NCBI RefSeq assembly: GCF_000218895.1
Contig: NC_015703.1
Coordinates: 991,501 to 1,055,500, forward strand
Direction: 5' to 3'
Source: Runella slithyformis DSM 19594
GTDB lineage: Bacteria > Bacteroidota > Bacteroidia > Cytophagales > Spirosomataceae
Length of the DNA stretch: 64,000 bases
The notes under the pieces are model-generated. The model saw nothing but the letters and a program-made list of their open reading frames with translations. It did not search any database and was not told where the DNA came from. Positions 44,896 through 53,842 of the stretch are shown piece after piece; the stretch's first letter is position 1, and each line of letters begins with the position of its first letter. The position numbers were made by a program, and so were the translations under genes.

Positions 44896-45972
44896 TCAGC
44901 AACCTCTACTGTAAATAATCACCTGACCGTCAATCAGTTTGTAGCGGGCATCCAATACTTTACAAATCACTTCCAGCTTTTGAAACAGATTTTCATCCGT
45001 TAGGTTGATGGTCAGCGTACAGTCTTTCAGTACTTCTTCATCAAAGACCACTTCAATGCCGTACGACTTTTCAAGTGCCGCAAATACCTCCGTTGCCGGA
45101 GCTTCTTCAAACACAAAACGGGCTATTTCGGCAGGCGGCAGAAGCAGTACCGGGCTTTCTACCACTATTTTGCTGATGGTGGCTTTCATTCGGTGAAATA
45201 CCGCCTGCTGATTGGGCGTGAGCACCACTCCTTTTGCTTCCGGGTCCTGTTGCGTATCGCGATGATCTGCATAGACCGACACCCGCCCCGACCTGACAGC
45301 CACCGTGACATTGGGGTCTTTTTGATAGGCTTTTACGTGAAAACTTGTGCCCAATACCCGCGTCACCAACCCGTTGGCAAACACCAAAAACGGCCGTTTG
45401 GGATTTTTCTGCACCTCAAAAAAAGCCCCTCCTTCCAAGTGTACTTCCCGTTTTGATTCTCCAAATTCAGCCGGGTACTTCAGACGACTGTTTTTTTCCA
45501 GCTTTACGATACTGCCATCCGACAATTGCAGGAGCATCGTTTTGTCGGCTTCATTGACGGCCTCAATCCATTCTACCGAAGCTACATTAACGGCCTCTGA
45601 ATGAGCCGGCAGAGAAGAGCGACTCCACCACAGCCATCCCGCTCCCGCCAGCACTGCCAGTACAGCCGCGATAGAGAGCACACCGGTATACCAACGCCAT
45701 TGTATATACTTTCTCGGCGTTGAATGTCCCTGTAAAGAGTCTTCAATTCGAGCCCAGATCAGGGGCACTGATTGGGCTACCTGCGGGGCAGGTGCAAGTT
45801 GGGATAATCCGAGGATGAGCCGACGCGCTTCTTCCAGTTGATAATAGCGCTCCGGGCATTCACGCAGAAAATCCCGCCAAAAAGCGTCACTATCGGCCGT
45901 TGGCGAACAGACCCATTCTTTAAAATAGTCATCAGCGGCAAAATCTTCGGCCGTAAAGTGATAATAGTCCAT
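44896..45972 (-). CDS. FecR-family anti-sigma factor, second locus
   Basis: A 358-residue inner-membrane protein: sigma-binding N-terminus (FKEWVCSPTADSDAFWRDFLRECPERYYQLEEAR), one membrane helix (about 92-112, WYTGVLSIAAVLAVLAGAGWLWW), periplasmic FecR domain (LQLSDGSIVKLEKNSRLKYPAEF, REVHLEGGAFFEV, FLVFANGLVTRVLGTSFHVKAY), and a C-terminal DUF4974-like domain (FVFEEAPATEVFAALEKSYGIEVVFDEE). It should hold the sigma factor of the gene 55 bases upstream until the SusC STN domain signals. Confidence 0.93.
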   Translation of the reverse strand: MDYYHFTAEDFAADDYFKEWVCSPTADSDAFWRDFLRECPERYYQLEEARRLILGLSQLAPAPQVAQSVPLIWARIEDSLQGHSTPRKYIQWRWYTGVLSIAAVLAVLAGAGWLWWSRSSLPAHSEAVNVASVEWIEAVNEADKTMLLQLSDGSIVKLEKNSRLKYPAEFGESKREVHLEGGAFFEVQKNPKRPFLVFANGLVTRVLGTSFHVKAYQKDPNVTVAVRSGRVSVYADHRDTQQDPEAKGVVLTPNQQAVFHRMKATISKIVVESPVLLLPPAEIARFVFEEAPATEVFAALEKSYGIEVVFDEEVLKDCTLTINLTDENLFQKLEVICKVLDARYKLIDGQVIIYSRGC

Positions 45973-46027
45973 CCAGGTTAGTAAAAAGTAAAATTCAAAA
46001 AATAGTGCGGATACAGTTTTTTCTGTT

Positions 46028-46618
46028 TCAGAACATCTCGTTGAAACAAAAAATAGTTATGACTGAAAAAACACGTACCGCCTGACGCAGGGTTTTGAGA
46101 GCGGTGTAAATGAATTTGCACGCCGACTGATAATTGACCCCCATCATGTGCGCCACTTCTTCATTGCTGAAATGATGGGTAAAACGTAAGTCAATGGCCT
46201 GTTGCTGGCGCGGGCTTAAGCGACGATACCCCTGCCGAAGCTGCCGCAAAAGCTGCTCCTGACTTTCATCTTTGATGAGGCGGTTTTCGCAGGTATCTTC
46301 CTCACAGGCATCATCGATTCCTTCCACATTGACCGACTGATAAAACACATCACGCTGCTGCGCGCGGCTGAGTTTATTGCGTAGCGACCGAAACAGGTAA
46401 AATCGGATGGAGTCAGTGTCGCTCAGGTTGTTACGACTTTGCCACAATTCAATGAAAAGGTCATGAATACTATCCTCCACCAACTGAACATTTGTCGTAA
46501 TTTTATACCCATAACTTACCAACTCTTTGGCGTAGAGCTCATAAATGCGCTTAAATGCACCATGATCGCCTTCACGAAAAGCATTCCAAAGGCCATTATT
46601 GGGGTGGTGTGCTGTCAC
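46028..46618 (-). CDS. ECF RNA polymerase sigma-70 factor, second locus
   Basis: A 196-residue ECF sigma factor of the Bacteroidota SusCD-linked type. Region 2: FKRIYELYAKELVSYGYKI, then VEDSIHDLFIELWQSR and IRFYLFRSLRNKLSR. Region 4: YRRLSPRQQQAIDLRFTHHFSNEEVAHMMGVNYQSACKFIYTALKTLRQ. The usual partner FecR gene follows 55 bases later. It probably activates this locus only. The C-terminus ends with a short hydrophobic tail (VFSVITIFCFNEMF). Confidence 0.93.
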   Translation of the reverse strand: MTAHHPNNGLWNAFREGDHGAFKRIYELYAKELVSYGYKITTNVQLVEDSIHDLFIELWQSRNNLSDTDSIRFYLFRSLRNKLSRAQQRDVFYQSVNVEGIDDACEEDTCENRLIKDESQEQLLRQLRQGYRRLSPRQQQAIDLRFTHHFSNEEVAHMMGVNYQSACKFIYTALKTLRQAVRVFSVITIFCFNEMF

Positions 46619-46982
46619 AGAATAATAGTTATAAAACCGTAAATGTTGCTATTCATGGGTACAATGACCTTGTAATGACTAATGGAAGGAAGTGTTCTTT
46701 TTAATCCTATTTTTTCTAACTATTTTTTTATTTTTTTATTTCTTAGGGACGCTCAAATAGTAACTCCCCTTTCTTAAAATCATAACTTTTTGATTGCCAA
46801 TACCTTTACATTTCAAATGTACCATTTTATATTTTTCGGTTTCCTTCCCTCTTTGCCTTATGAATAAACAGCCAATTTTCCTTTTCTGCATCCTGCGTTG
46901 ACCTGTACCCGTTGAAAATACCGCGTTTTGTTTTATTTTTTATCGTATAATTGTAACTGCACCACCCACCAACTATTCAGTC
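46619..46982. other. Divergent intergenic region, AT-rich
   Basis: 364 bases between the divergent sigma-factor and EcsC genes, with long T/A tracts (46700-46745). It must hold both promoters, but I see no box pair with good Bacteroidota spacing. TTTTG (46926-46930) and TATAATTG (46946-46953) upstream of the EcsC gene are the nearest. No ORF, repeat or stable hairpin is evident. Confidence 0.4.
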
Positions 46983-47723
46983 ATGACTCCCTACGAACAA
47001 CTCGCCCAAAAAGATTTAAGACTATGGCAACGCCAAATGCTCAAAAAGCCTTCGGCGGTCAATCGACTGTCAAAATCGGCCCAAACGTGGTTCAATAACC
47101 TCATTCCCGAAAAGATCCACGAGGTGATCACGACTACCATCAAACAGATGACGCGGGGCGTATTGTTCGGCGCGGAGTTTATCACACCCCAACCCATTCC
47201 TGCCGATTCGCTCGAAGCCCGCGAAGCGGCCGTGCAGATGCGAATCAATTTCTATAAAACCGCCGGCGCGGCCGAAGGAGGCGTGGCCGGCGCCGGCGGC
47301 TTTTTGCTGGCCCTCGCCGATTTTCCGCTGTTGCTGAGCCTCAAGCTCAAGTTACTTTTCGACATTGCCGCGCAGTACGGCTACCCCATCGATGATTACC
47401 GCGAGCGCCTCTATATTCTGCACATTTTTCAACTGGCTTTTTCGAGTCAGGAACGCCGGAAAGAAGTGTATTTACAAATGGTCAACTGGGACGAAAAAAG
47501 CAGGCAGCTCCCCGAAGACATTCACGCGTTTGACTGGCGCATTTTCCAACAGGAATACCGCGACTACATCGACCTCGCCAAAATGGCCCAACTCATCCCG
47601 GGCATCGGTGCTGCCGTGGGCGTGGTGGTCAATTATCGGCTGATCAATAAATTGGGGAAAACGGCCATAAATGCCTACCGAATGCGGTGGGCAGAGGAAC
47701 AGAAATTGCTTCAGGGAAGCTGA
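46983..47723 (+). CDS. EcsC-family protein
   Basis: A 246-residue protein. AGAAEGGVAGAGGFLLALADFPLLLSLKLKLLFDIAAQYGYP (about 97-138) is the hallmark of the EcsC family, with a glycine-rich hydrophobic hairpin that may associate with the membrane. LIPGIGAAVGVVVNYRLINKLGKTA is a second glycine-rich hydrophobic segment near the end. EcsC in Bacillus is the third gene of an ABC transporter operon affecting secretion, but no ABC genes lie here. Function in Bacteroidota is not known. It is convergent with the gene at 47753. Confidence 0.82.
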   Translation: MTPYEQLAQKDLRLWQRQMLKKPSAVNRLSKSAQTWFNNLIPEKIHEVITTTIKQMTRGVLFGAEFITPQPIPADSLEAREAAVQMRINFYKTAGAAEGGVAGAGGFLLALADFPLLLSLKLKLLFDIAAQYGYPIDDYRERLYILHIFQLAFSSQERRKEVYLQMVNWDEKSRQLPEDIHAFDWRIFQQEYRDYIDLAKMAQLIPGIGAAVGVVVNYRLINKLGKTAINAYRMRWAEEQKLLQGS

Positions 47724-47752
47724 GAAATGATCGGCTTTTGCAGGCAGTACCC

Positions 47753-48256
47753 TCATTTAGGCACTTGGGCGTTTTTCAGGCATCCGATATCCTCCTTTAA
47801 CTTCATACCCTCTTCGGCAGAAATCTTAAAATCATCGGTTTGGATACGAAAACTGCCGACGCGTTTGGTCAGAATGGACTTGAATTCATTTTCATTGATT
47901 CTAAACAAGGTGGTAGATTCAAAGAAATCGGTGATTTTAGAAGATTTTACCTCGATCATTTGCTGCCGTCTGACAATTTTGGTGCCATCGATAAATGCGA
48001 TACTGAGTTCCACCAGCGCAGTATAGTAGGTGGGATGATAGACCTTTAAATGAATAAAATAGTTTGCGACGCCCTTTGATACCGCTTTCTCTACGTAAAT
48101 CCGCTCGTCTCTTCCTTTTTCATCCTGCATGGGAGTAAAAAAACGATGTTCGCTGTTAAAACTGCTGTATTCATAGTGAATCGCTTTTTCGCAGTCTTTT
48201 TGTGAGAACGCCGGCACTGCCGAAAGCAGGGCAAAAAGAAGTACAAGATTTTTCAT
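47753..48256 (-). CDS. Secreted hypothetical protein
   Basis: A 167-residue protein from the ATG at 48256, which gives a normal signal peptide (MKNLVLLFALLSAVPAFSQ); the longer frame adds 17 unrelated residues. The mature part has a two-cysteine layout (one near the N-terminus in KDCEKAIHYEY and one near the C-terminus in EDIGCLKNAQ) that may form a disulfide, and is rich in beta-strand pattern (YFIHLKVYHPTYYTALVELSIAFIDGTKI). I do not recognise a family. It is divergent from the membrane protein gene at 48420. Confidence 0.75.
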   Translation of the reverse strand: MKNLVLLFALLSAVPAFSQKDCEKAIHYEYSSFNSEHRFFTPMQDEKGRDERIYVEKAVSKGVANYFIHLKVYHPTYYTALVELSIAFIDGTKIVRRQQMIEVKSSKITDFFESTTLFRINENEFKSILTKRVGSFRIQTDDFKISAEEGMKLKEDIGCLKNAQVPK

Positions 48257-48334
48257 AACGTTATTTTGGGGCAAATTATCACAAGATTTACGCAAGGCAA
48301 AGGGCATTATGGAAATAGGCCGAATTTTTTTTAT

Positions 48335-48366
48335 TTTGATGGTTCACTCTGACAATCCTACGTCTA
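48335..48366 (+). promoter_or_regulatory. Candidate promoter of the multi-pass membrane protein gene
   Basis: TTTG at 48335-48338 and TACGTCTA at 48359-48366 are spaced by 20 bases, the Bacteroidota -33/-7 distance. The -7 box matches TA but not the TTTG half. The start codon is 53 bases downstream. Confidence 0.35.
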
Positions 48367-48419
48367 AACGTCTATCCCGGCACAGAATTTTTTGAATCAA
48401 CCATTCAATCAACAGCCCT

Positions 48420-49454
48420 ATGAAACTCGACAAAAAAGAAGCAGCCACCGTTACCGATGCCATTCGTTTTTGGGAAGACACCCGCAAAATATCCCCTGAA
48501 TTGGCCAATGAGTTGCGCAGCAGCTACGAAGTGCGCAATTCCAACGTCGACACCATTACCAGGTATGCCTTTATTTCGGCCGTTTCCTGCGGCCTGTTGG
48601 CCTTTGGGGCATTGGTCATTGATGAAAAATGGGTCGAATTATTGCGCAAAAAATGGGAATTTTCGGAAGCTACGGTAGGCATGGGATTCTCAGTGGTGGC
48701 GGGCGTTTTTATATACCTGGCTCGACGCCGAAAACGCAAATATCCCAATGCTGAAATCAGCAATGAATCCTACAACATCACCATCGCCCTCAGCGTAGCG
48801 GTGGCTATCGCGTATTGGACCCGCAGTTTGGGGCTTTTCAACGGCCATTACGCCCAACCGCTGCTGATCGCCACGGTTGTTTATGGCCTCATCGGCGGCT
48901 TTTTGGCTTCACAGCTTTTATGGATAGCCATGCTTTTATCGCTCGTGGGTTGGTGGGCGGTGCAGACCTATGAATGGACGGGAGGAGGTTTTCGGTTTGC
49001 AGGTATGAATTACCCGCTGAGCATGACCCTTTGGGGCTTGGTGATCTGGGCGTCGTCGTGGTTGGTGGAAAAGACCAAACCGCTGATGTCATTCGAGCGG
49101 GCTACGTATACCTTTGGCCTCGTGCTGTTTCTCTTTGCCGCCTGGATGCTTTCCATCTTTGGAAATTATGACGACCTGAGTCGCTGGTCGGCCATCAAAC
49201 AGGGAACCCTTTGGTACTGGTCGGCGGGCTTTACGGTCGTATTGGCCGCGTTGACCGTGTATGCCTTTCGCAGCAAAAACGACACCCTGCGCGATAGTTG
49301 TCTGATATTTTTTCTGGCTAACATCTACACGCGGTACTTCGAGTATTTTTGGGACCGCACCAACAAAGGTATCTTCTTTGCTATTCTTGCACTTTCGTTC
49401 TGGTGGGTAGGGCGAAAAGCCGAACAGTGGCGCAATCAGGAGAAAACCGCGTAA
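48420..49454 (+). CDS. Multi-pass membrane protein, DUF2157-like
   Basis: A 344-residue protein with a soluble N-terminus (about 45 residues, KKEAATVTDAIRFWEDTRKISPELANEL, like the start of DUF2157 proteins) followed by about nine or ten membrane segments. The loop RRRKRKYPNAEI is positively charged and probably cytoplasmic. No catalytic motif is seen. DUF2157 proteins have no assigned function. Neighbours are unrelated, so context does not help. Confidence 0.7.
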   Translation: MKLDKKEAATVTDAIRFWEDTRKISPELANELRSSYEVRNSNVDTITRYAFISAVSCGLLAFGALVIDEKWVELLRKKWEFSEATVGMGFSVVAGVFIYLARRRKRKYPNAEISNESYNITIALSVAVAIAYWTRSLGLFNGHYAQPLLIATVVYGLIGGFLASQLLWIAMLLSLVGWWAVQTYEWTGGGFRFAGMNYPLSMTLWGLVIWASSWLVEKTKPLMSFERATYTFGLVLFLFAAWMLSIFGNYDDLSRWSAIKQGTLWYWSAGFTVVLAALTVYAFRSKNDTLRDSCLIFFLANIYTRYFEYFWDRTNKGIFFAILALSFWWVGRKAEQWRNQEKTA

Positions 49455-49457
49455 AAA

Positions 49458-49499
49458 TGAAAAAGCGTACCATAAGAGTTTTACCTCTTTCCGGTACGC
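49458..49499 (-). terminator. Terminator of the repeat-protein gene
   Basis: GCGTACC (49465-49471) pairs with GGTACGC (49493-49499), and AAGAG/CTCTT forms an inner stem. On the minus strand it is followed by TTTTTCATTTTT. It lies between the convergent genes ending at 49454 and 49534. Confidence 0.65.
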
Positions 49500-49533
49500 C
49501 TTGCTATCTGATTTATCGGGAATACAAGCTTGA

Positions 49534-50031
49534 TTATTCTTCGGTCAAACGAGTGGATGTTTGATGGTCTTTACTATCAGAGTGGTTGGTATTCGTATCT
49601 ACCAATACACTCGTTACAGTAGTTTCATCCATGATTGGCAGGGAAGCCATCAGTTTTGAAGCGCTGAAACGAACGGTCGGCAACGCAGAGGTTTCATCCA
49701 CGGTGGGTAATGAAGCCATCAGTTGGGTGGCATTAACACGTGATGCAGGAGCTTCGGTGTTTTCATCTACGGTGGGCAATGAGGCCATCAATGCGACAAC
49801 ATTTACCCGAGTGGTCGGTACTTCCACGGCCACATCCACCGTTGGCAGTGAAGCCAATAAGGATGGGATGTTGATGGAAGCGAAAGCAGGAGTGATTGTT
49901 TCAACATCCTGCGTGGGCAAAGTGGCCATCAAATGGGCAGCGACGAGCGACTGTTCTTTTTGAGGCTGAGCTTCTGCTATGGTACTTAATGCTAAAAGAC
50001 TTAAGGCGGCGGTAGCGATGAACGATTTCAT
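49534..50031 (-). CDS. Small exported protein with five ~23-residue repeats
   Basis: A 165-residue protein with signal peptide MKSFIATAALSLLALSTIAEA. The rest is nearly all a tandem repeat: HLMATLPTQDVET, LLASLPTVDVAVEVP, LMASLPTVDENTEAP, LMASLPTVDETSALP and LMASLPIMDETTVTS, spaced 23-24 residues apart with linkers like ASRVNATQ. It has no cysteine and ends in a polar tail (NTNHSDSKDHQTSTRLTEE). I know no family with this repeat. The repeat is also visible in the DNA (about 69-base period), so it expanded recently. A 486-base non-coding region lies upstream. Confidence 0.75.
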   Translation of the reverse strand: MKSFIATAALSLLALSTIAEAQPQKEQSLVAAHLMATLPTQDVETITPAFASINIPSLLASLPTVDVAVEVPTTRVNVVALMASLPTVDENTEAPASRVNATQLMASLPTVDETSALPTVRFSASKLMASLPIMDETTVTSVLVDTNTNHSDSKDHQTSTRLTEE

Positions 50032-50289
50032 GATGTTAGTTTTTTTTAAATTGTTGGCTGTATTTTTTTGCTTTATGGCTGTTTGTTTGTCTTAATGACA
50101 TGACAAAAGTGGCAGGTTTTTCTGAGCCGAAAAAGTGAAATGGGATGAAGCACATATTTTACAGGGTGAAGTGGCATAAATTAAGGTTAAACGGAATTAT
50201 ATTCCGCAAGCAGTTTTTATCCTCCTTGTAAAAGGCAAAAATTAGACTATTATAGAACAAAATAGAGTCAATTTCAGAATATTATTTGG

Positions 50290-50423
50290 ATTAAAATTGT
50301 ACAACAATACAAAATAAGGGGTAGTCCCTGCCATACCTCCGGGGGAACCTTTCCCCAAAAGGCCTTTTCAACTTATCCGAAAGCAAACGAGTCCCGCCTT
50401 TCAGAAAGCGGGACTCGTTTTTT
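50290..50423 (+). ncRNA. Candidate structured small RNA with intrinsic terminator
   Basis: In the 486-base gap 50032-50517. Pairings in order: ATAAG (about 50313) with CTTAT (about 50373); GGTA/TACC; GGGGAA/TTCCCC (50343-50356); AAAAGGCCTTTT; and a 13-bp terminator stem AAACGAGTCCCGC (50385-50397) / GCGGGACTCGTTT (50408-50420) followed by T residues. No plus-strand gene is upstream or within 3 kb downstream. The stem alone could instead terminate the minus-strand isomerase gene. No known RNA family is recognised. Confidence 0.4.
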
Positions 50424-50517
50424 AAAATAGTAAAATACCCCGGCGGCAGTAAGCTACCGTTTTTCAAGCGTTGACTTTTACTAATTTCAATACTCACTAC
50501 TGATTACTCACTACCGC

Positions 50518-51405
50518 TTATATATCACAGATCTCTACCGCCTGTTTCAGCGAAGCGATGGCATCCGGACGTTTGGGGATGAACTCCTGCGCTACATATC
50601 CTTGAAATCCGGTATCGGCAATGGCTCTCATGATGGCCGGATAATTCAATTCCTGCGTATCGTCGATCTCGGCCCGGCCCGGTACACCGCCCGTGTGGTA
50701 ATGCCCGAAGTATTGATGATCTCTTTTGATGGTGGCAATGATGTCACCTTCCATGATCTGCATGTGATATATATCGTACAGCAACTTAAAGCGCTCCGAG
50801 CCGACTCGTTTGCACAGCTCTACACCCCAGGCACTTTTATCCGCCTGATAGTCTTTGTGATTTACCCGGCTGTTGAGCAACTCCATGATGAGGGTAATTT
50901 TATGCTTCTCAGCCGATGCCATGAGGCGTTTCAGCCCGTTGGTGCAGTGCACCAATCCTTCTTCGTCAGAGATTCCTTTTCGATTTCCCGAAAAACATAT
51001 AATAGTATTCAGGCCCGCTTCCGCCAATTTGGGAAAGATAGCTTCATAACTCGCCACCAGGTCGTTGTGATAAATAGGATTATTGAATCCTTTTTCGATG
51101 CCCATGCCGGCCCCGTTGGGCAGGGCGCAGGTCAAGCCATATTTTTGCACAACGGGCCATTCATTAGGACCCAACAGTTCAATGGACTGCAATCCAATGG
51201 CTTTCGCTTCGCGGGCAAGGTCTTCCAACGGTATCTTGCTGTAACACCATCGACAAACCGATTGCTTGATTCTGCCTTTCAGGGCAGGACCAAGGGCATT
51301 GTCTGAGGCCGCAAAAGCTTCCGTCAGTGTTAAAGGAGCCGTCAAAAGGGCGGCACTTCCTGCTATATTTTTTAGGGCCGAACGGCGCGATAAGGTTGTT
51401 GCCAT
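50518..51405 (-). CDS. Tat-exported hydroxypyruvate isomerase-like TIM-barrel protein
   Basis: About 295 residues from the ATG at 51405 (MATTLSRRSALKNIAGSAALLTAPL, a twin-arginine signal; upstream ATGs at 51414 and 51447 are possible). The body is a hydroxypyruvate isomerase-type AP-endonuclease barrel: LIMELLNSRVNHKDYQ, FKLLYDIYHMQIMEGD, HYHTGGVPGRAEIDDTQELNY and YVAQEFIPK carry the metal and substrate sites (E, D/H, H, E). The real substrate of exported members is not known. A FAD oxidoreductase gene lies upstream on the same strand, separated by a terminator. Confidence 0.88.
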   Translation of the reverse strand: MATTLSRRSALKNIAGSAALLTAPLTLTEAFAASDNALGPALKGRIKQSVCRWCYSKIPLEDLAREAKAIGLQSIELLGPNEWPVVQKYGLTCALPNGAGMGIEKGFNNPIYHNDLVASYEAIFPKLAEAGLNTIICFSGNRKGISDEEGLVHCTNGLKRLMASAEKHKITLIMELLNSRVNHKDYQADKSAWGVELCKRVGSERFKLLYDIYHMQIMEGDIIATIKRDHQYFGHYHTGGVPGRAEIDDTQELNYPAIMRAIADTGFQGYVAQEFIPKRPDAIASLKQAVEICDI

Positions 51406-51503
51406 AGTGATCATTATTTGTTTAGTTGCCGAGGCATTCGATGACACTCAAAAGTACGTTTAAGTGGGTTGTTACCCTCTGCATTCTTCAGAAATCATAA
51501 AAT

Positions 51504-51536
51504 AAAAAACCTCGGCAAATCTCACCGAGGTTTTTT
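51504..51536. terminator. Bidirectional intrinsic terminator
   Basis: AAAAAACCTCGG (51504-51515) pairs with CCGAGGTTTTTT (51525-51536) over a 9-base loop. The A/T flanks allow termination in both directions. It lies about 195 bases after the FAD oxidoreductase stop and before the isomerase start, so the two are probably separate transcripts. Confidence 0.8.
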
Positions 51537-51730
51537 CAATACTAACCAATTGTAAAGTACTTTCGCACAAGATAAAGTTATTGAAATTCTGACATATTTT
51601 TCAATTATGTTCTTTTATCTCAGAAAACTATGTACTTTATGAAATGACTTTTTTCGTCGAAAGACAAACCGCTGCCTTTTAAACATGAAAAGTCTAAAAT
51701 TATTTGTGTTGTACGCCTCCTCCAACCTCT

Positions 51731-53446
51731 TTATAACTCCAATCGTTGTTTATCTTTTAGAAGTACTTCACGAAGCTTCTCGTAAGGAAGTTTCTGCGGT
51801 GACGTTTTACCTTCAATGGCCATGACCGCCGCTGTGGCCGCCGATTGCCCCAAAATCATAAAGACGGGTTCCATCCGAATCGAGCCAAACGCAATGTGCG
51901 AACTCGACACACACACGGGTACCAACAGATTATTGCACTCGCTTTCTTTGGGCAAAATCGACCCGTACGCAATGGAATAAGCACTTTTGGGATGTACGCC
52001 GATATCGCCTTCATTTTGCACAAAGCCGTCACTTTTGACGTACCGCTGTGCATTGTGGGCATCCAGCGCGTACGAACCCATGCCAATGGGGTTCGGCACC
52101 TTGGTTTGGGCCAAGGCGTCGGATTCTTTCATCACAAATTCACCGATCATGCGCCGTGCTTCGCGGATGTAGAGTTGATGCGGCCAGTGGCCGTTGTCGG
52201 TAAATTCATCTTTGGGCAGTCCCCATTGCTTCATTTTATCCTGCACATCGGCCGGAACGCGCGGGTCGTTTTGCAAAAAATACATCAGACCTTTTTGGTA
52301 CAACTCGTGGTCTTTGATAATTTCTTTCCTACGCTCATAGCTCGCCTCAGGGTAATCGTAATTCTTACCTATATAATCGGTACTGAACGGTCCGTGGTTG
52401 TTGGTGTCGGTTTTGCGGTTGGGAATAGGGTCAAACTTATCGTAGGTTTCACGCCAGCCCGTTTTGAACACGCGCACGTACAATTCGTATCGGGCGGGGT
52501 CGTAGCCTTCGGGCTTGGGAAAAGGAATGCGGTTGTCGGGGTGATTGCTCAGGCACATTCTGAAACAATACGCCTGAATCTTACGGTCGCCCGTACCGTT
52601 TTCGGCGATGGGCTCCGCCGACACTTCGGGCAGCAGTCCGCTTTTAGGGTCTCCTTCAATGAGATAAGGACTGACATTGGCTTTGAAATAGTGACCGTGT
52701 TGGAACACGCCTGCCTGTACACCGTTCCATTTTTCGCCATACACGCTGTTGGCTTCGCGGCCCACGTGGTACTTTACCCCCGCCAGTGCCATCAGGTCAC
52801 CTTCGTAGGTGGCGTCAATAAACATTTTTCCCTGATAGACGTTACCGCTCAGGGTTTTGAAGGACGCGATTCCACCCGATTTTTTGGTAATGCCCTTGGC
52901 CGATCGGTCGAGCCATTCGTCACGGTACACGGTCAGATTGTATTCTTTGACAAAGTCTTCAAACACCTGCTCAGCCGCGTGAGGCTCAAAGATCCACATG
53001 GTGCGGTTGGTTCCGTCGATGGCCGGCGTGCCCTGGCCTTTGTTGCCGTATTCGGCCTTTTTCTGCCATTTCCACGATTCTTCTTTTTGATAATGCGTAT
53101 ACAGGCGTTGGTAAAACTCGCGTGACAGTCCGCCGATGACTTCTTTATTGCCCGTATCGGTGAAACCCAGCCCTCCTGAAGAGAGGCCACCCAAGTGTTT
53201 ATCGGGTGAAACAATCAGCACAGTTTTGCCCATTTTTTTCACCTGCACCGCCGCAATGACCGCGGCGCAGGTGCCGCCGTAGATGATCACGTCGGCCTTT
53301 CGCACCGCCGTTGGGTTGGTTTGAGCAAATGGCTCAATTCTTGAAATATTTCCCGGAAAGATCACGATTATTGCCCAAAGGCTACCCAAAACCGTTGTTT
53401 TCCTTAGTGCCCCGAAGGGTTTCACGATGCGTTGAAAAATGTTCAT
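51731..53446 (-). CDS. Exported FAD-dependent oxidoreductase (FAD_oxidored family)
   Basis: A 571-residue protein. The N-terminus has a hydrophobic segment (TVLGSLWAIIVIFPG), a probable signal or anchor. The FAD motif is ADVIIYGGTCAAVIAAVQVKKMGKTVLIV (about 52-80), then HLGGLSSGGLGFTDTG; GKMFIDATYEGDLMALAGVKYHVGREA is the conserved second block, and FRMCLSNHPDNRIPFPKPEGYD and HIAFGSIRMEPVFMILGQSAATAA the third. This family is common in Bacteroidota and Planctomycetota glycan loci; substrates are unknown. No partner gene is close enough to define a pathway. Confidence 0.87.
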   Translation of the reverse strand: MNIFQRIVKPFGALRKTTVLGSLWAIIVIFPGNISRIEPFAQTNPTAVRKADVIIYGGTCAAVIAAVQVKKMGKTVLIVSPDKHLGGLSSGGLGFTDTGNKEVIGGLSREFYQRLYTHYQKEESWKWQKKAEYGNKGQGTPAIDGTNRTMWIFEPHAAEQVFEDFVKEYNLTVYRDEWLDRSAKGITKKSGGIASFKTLSGNVYQGKMFIDATYEGDLMALAGVKYHVGREANSVYGEKWNGVQAGVFQHGHYFKANVSPYLIEGDPKSGLLPEVSAEPIAENGTGDRKIQAYCFRMCLSNHPDNRIPFPKPEGYDPARYELYVRVFKTGWRETYDKFDPIPNRKTDTNNHGPFSTDYIGKNYDYPEASYERRKEIIKDHELYQKGLMYFLQNDPRVPADVQDKMKQWGLPKDEFTDNGHWPHQLYIREARRMIGEFVMKESDALAQTKVPNPIGMGSYALDAHNAQRYVKSDGFVQNEGDIGVHPKSAYSIAYGSILPKESECNNLLVPVCVSSSHIAFGSIRMEPVFMILGQSAATAAVMAIEGKTSPQKLPYEKLREVLLKDKQRLEL

Positions 53447-53735
53447 TTCAGCAATTCAGTCAATGGAAAGTATAAAACAATAAAAGGGATTGGCGAAAGC
53501 TTTTTTACTCCCAAAAAGCCGTTAAAACCGGAATGAACTGATGTTTGGCTAGATGCACGACGCCAATTCCATTTATAAATCGTCCGGCACTGTATTTTAA
53601 GATAATATATGGCAGTAAATCAAGGTATAAATTGTCTAGAATAGCCCAAAGCATACAACCTATGAAACAGGACTTTTCTTATAAGAAGCCTCATATGGTA
53701 CTCATTTATTTAGACAAAACCATTTTTTTTTTGAA

Positions 53736-53777
53736 TTAAATACATATTTTAAACAATTGTTTAAAATATGTATTTAA
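53736..53777. promoter_or_regulatory. 42-bp perfect palindrome, probable TetR operator
   Basis: A 21-bp arm is followed by its exact reverse complement, centred on AAACAATTGTTT (53751-53762). It overlaps the first ATG of the downstream TetR frame and lies 65 bases before its likely GTG start, as expected for an autoregulatory operator. Hairpin formation in the AT-rich leader is also possible. Confidence 0.7.
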
Positions 53778-53842
53778 AATATTTGGTGAATAAAAAAATA
53801 GTTTTCACCTTTGAGGCAGGTTTTGAAAATCAGGAGGTTAAA

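Noticed and set aside
50291-50497. 68-codon minus-strand open frame
   Set aside because: It overlaps the stem structures and terminator of the candidate RNA; no family match, no start context.
51845-53125. 426-codon open frame on the plus strand
   Set aside because: It is antisense to the well-supported FAD oxidoreductase gene; its translation has no family features and comes from the codon bias of the real gene.
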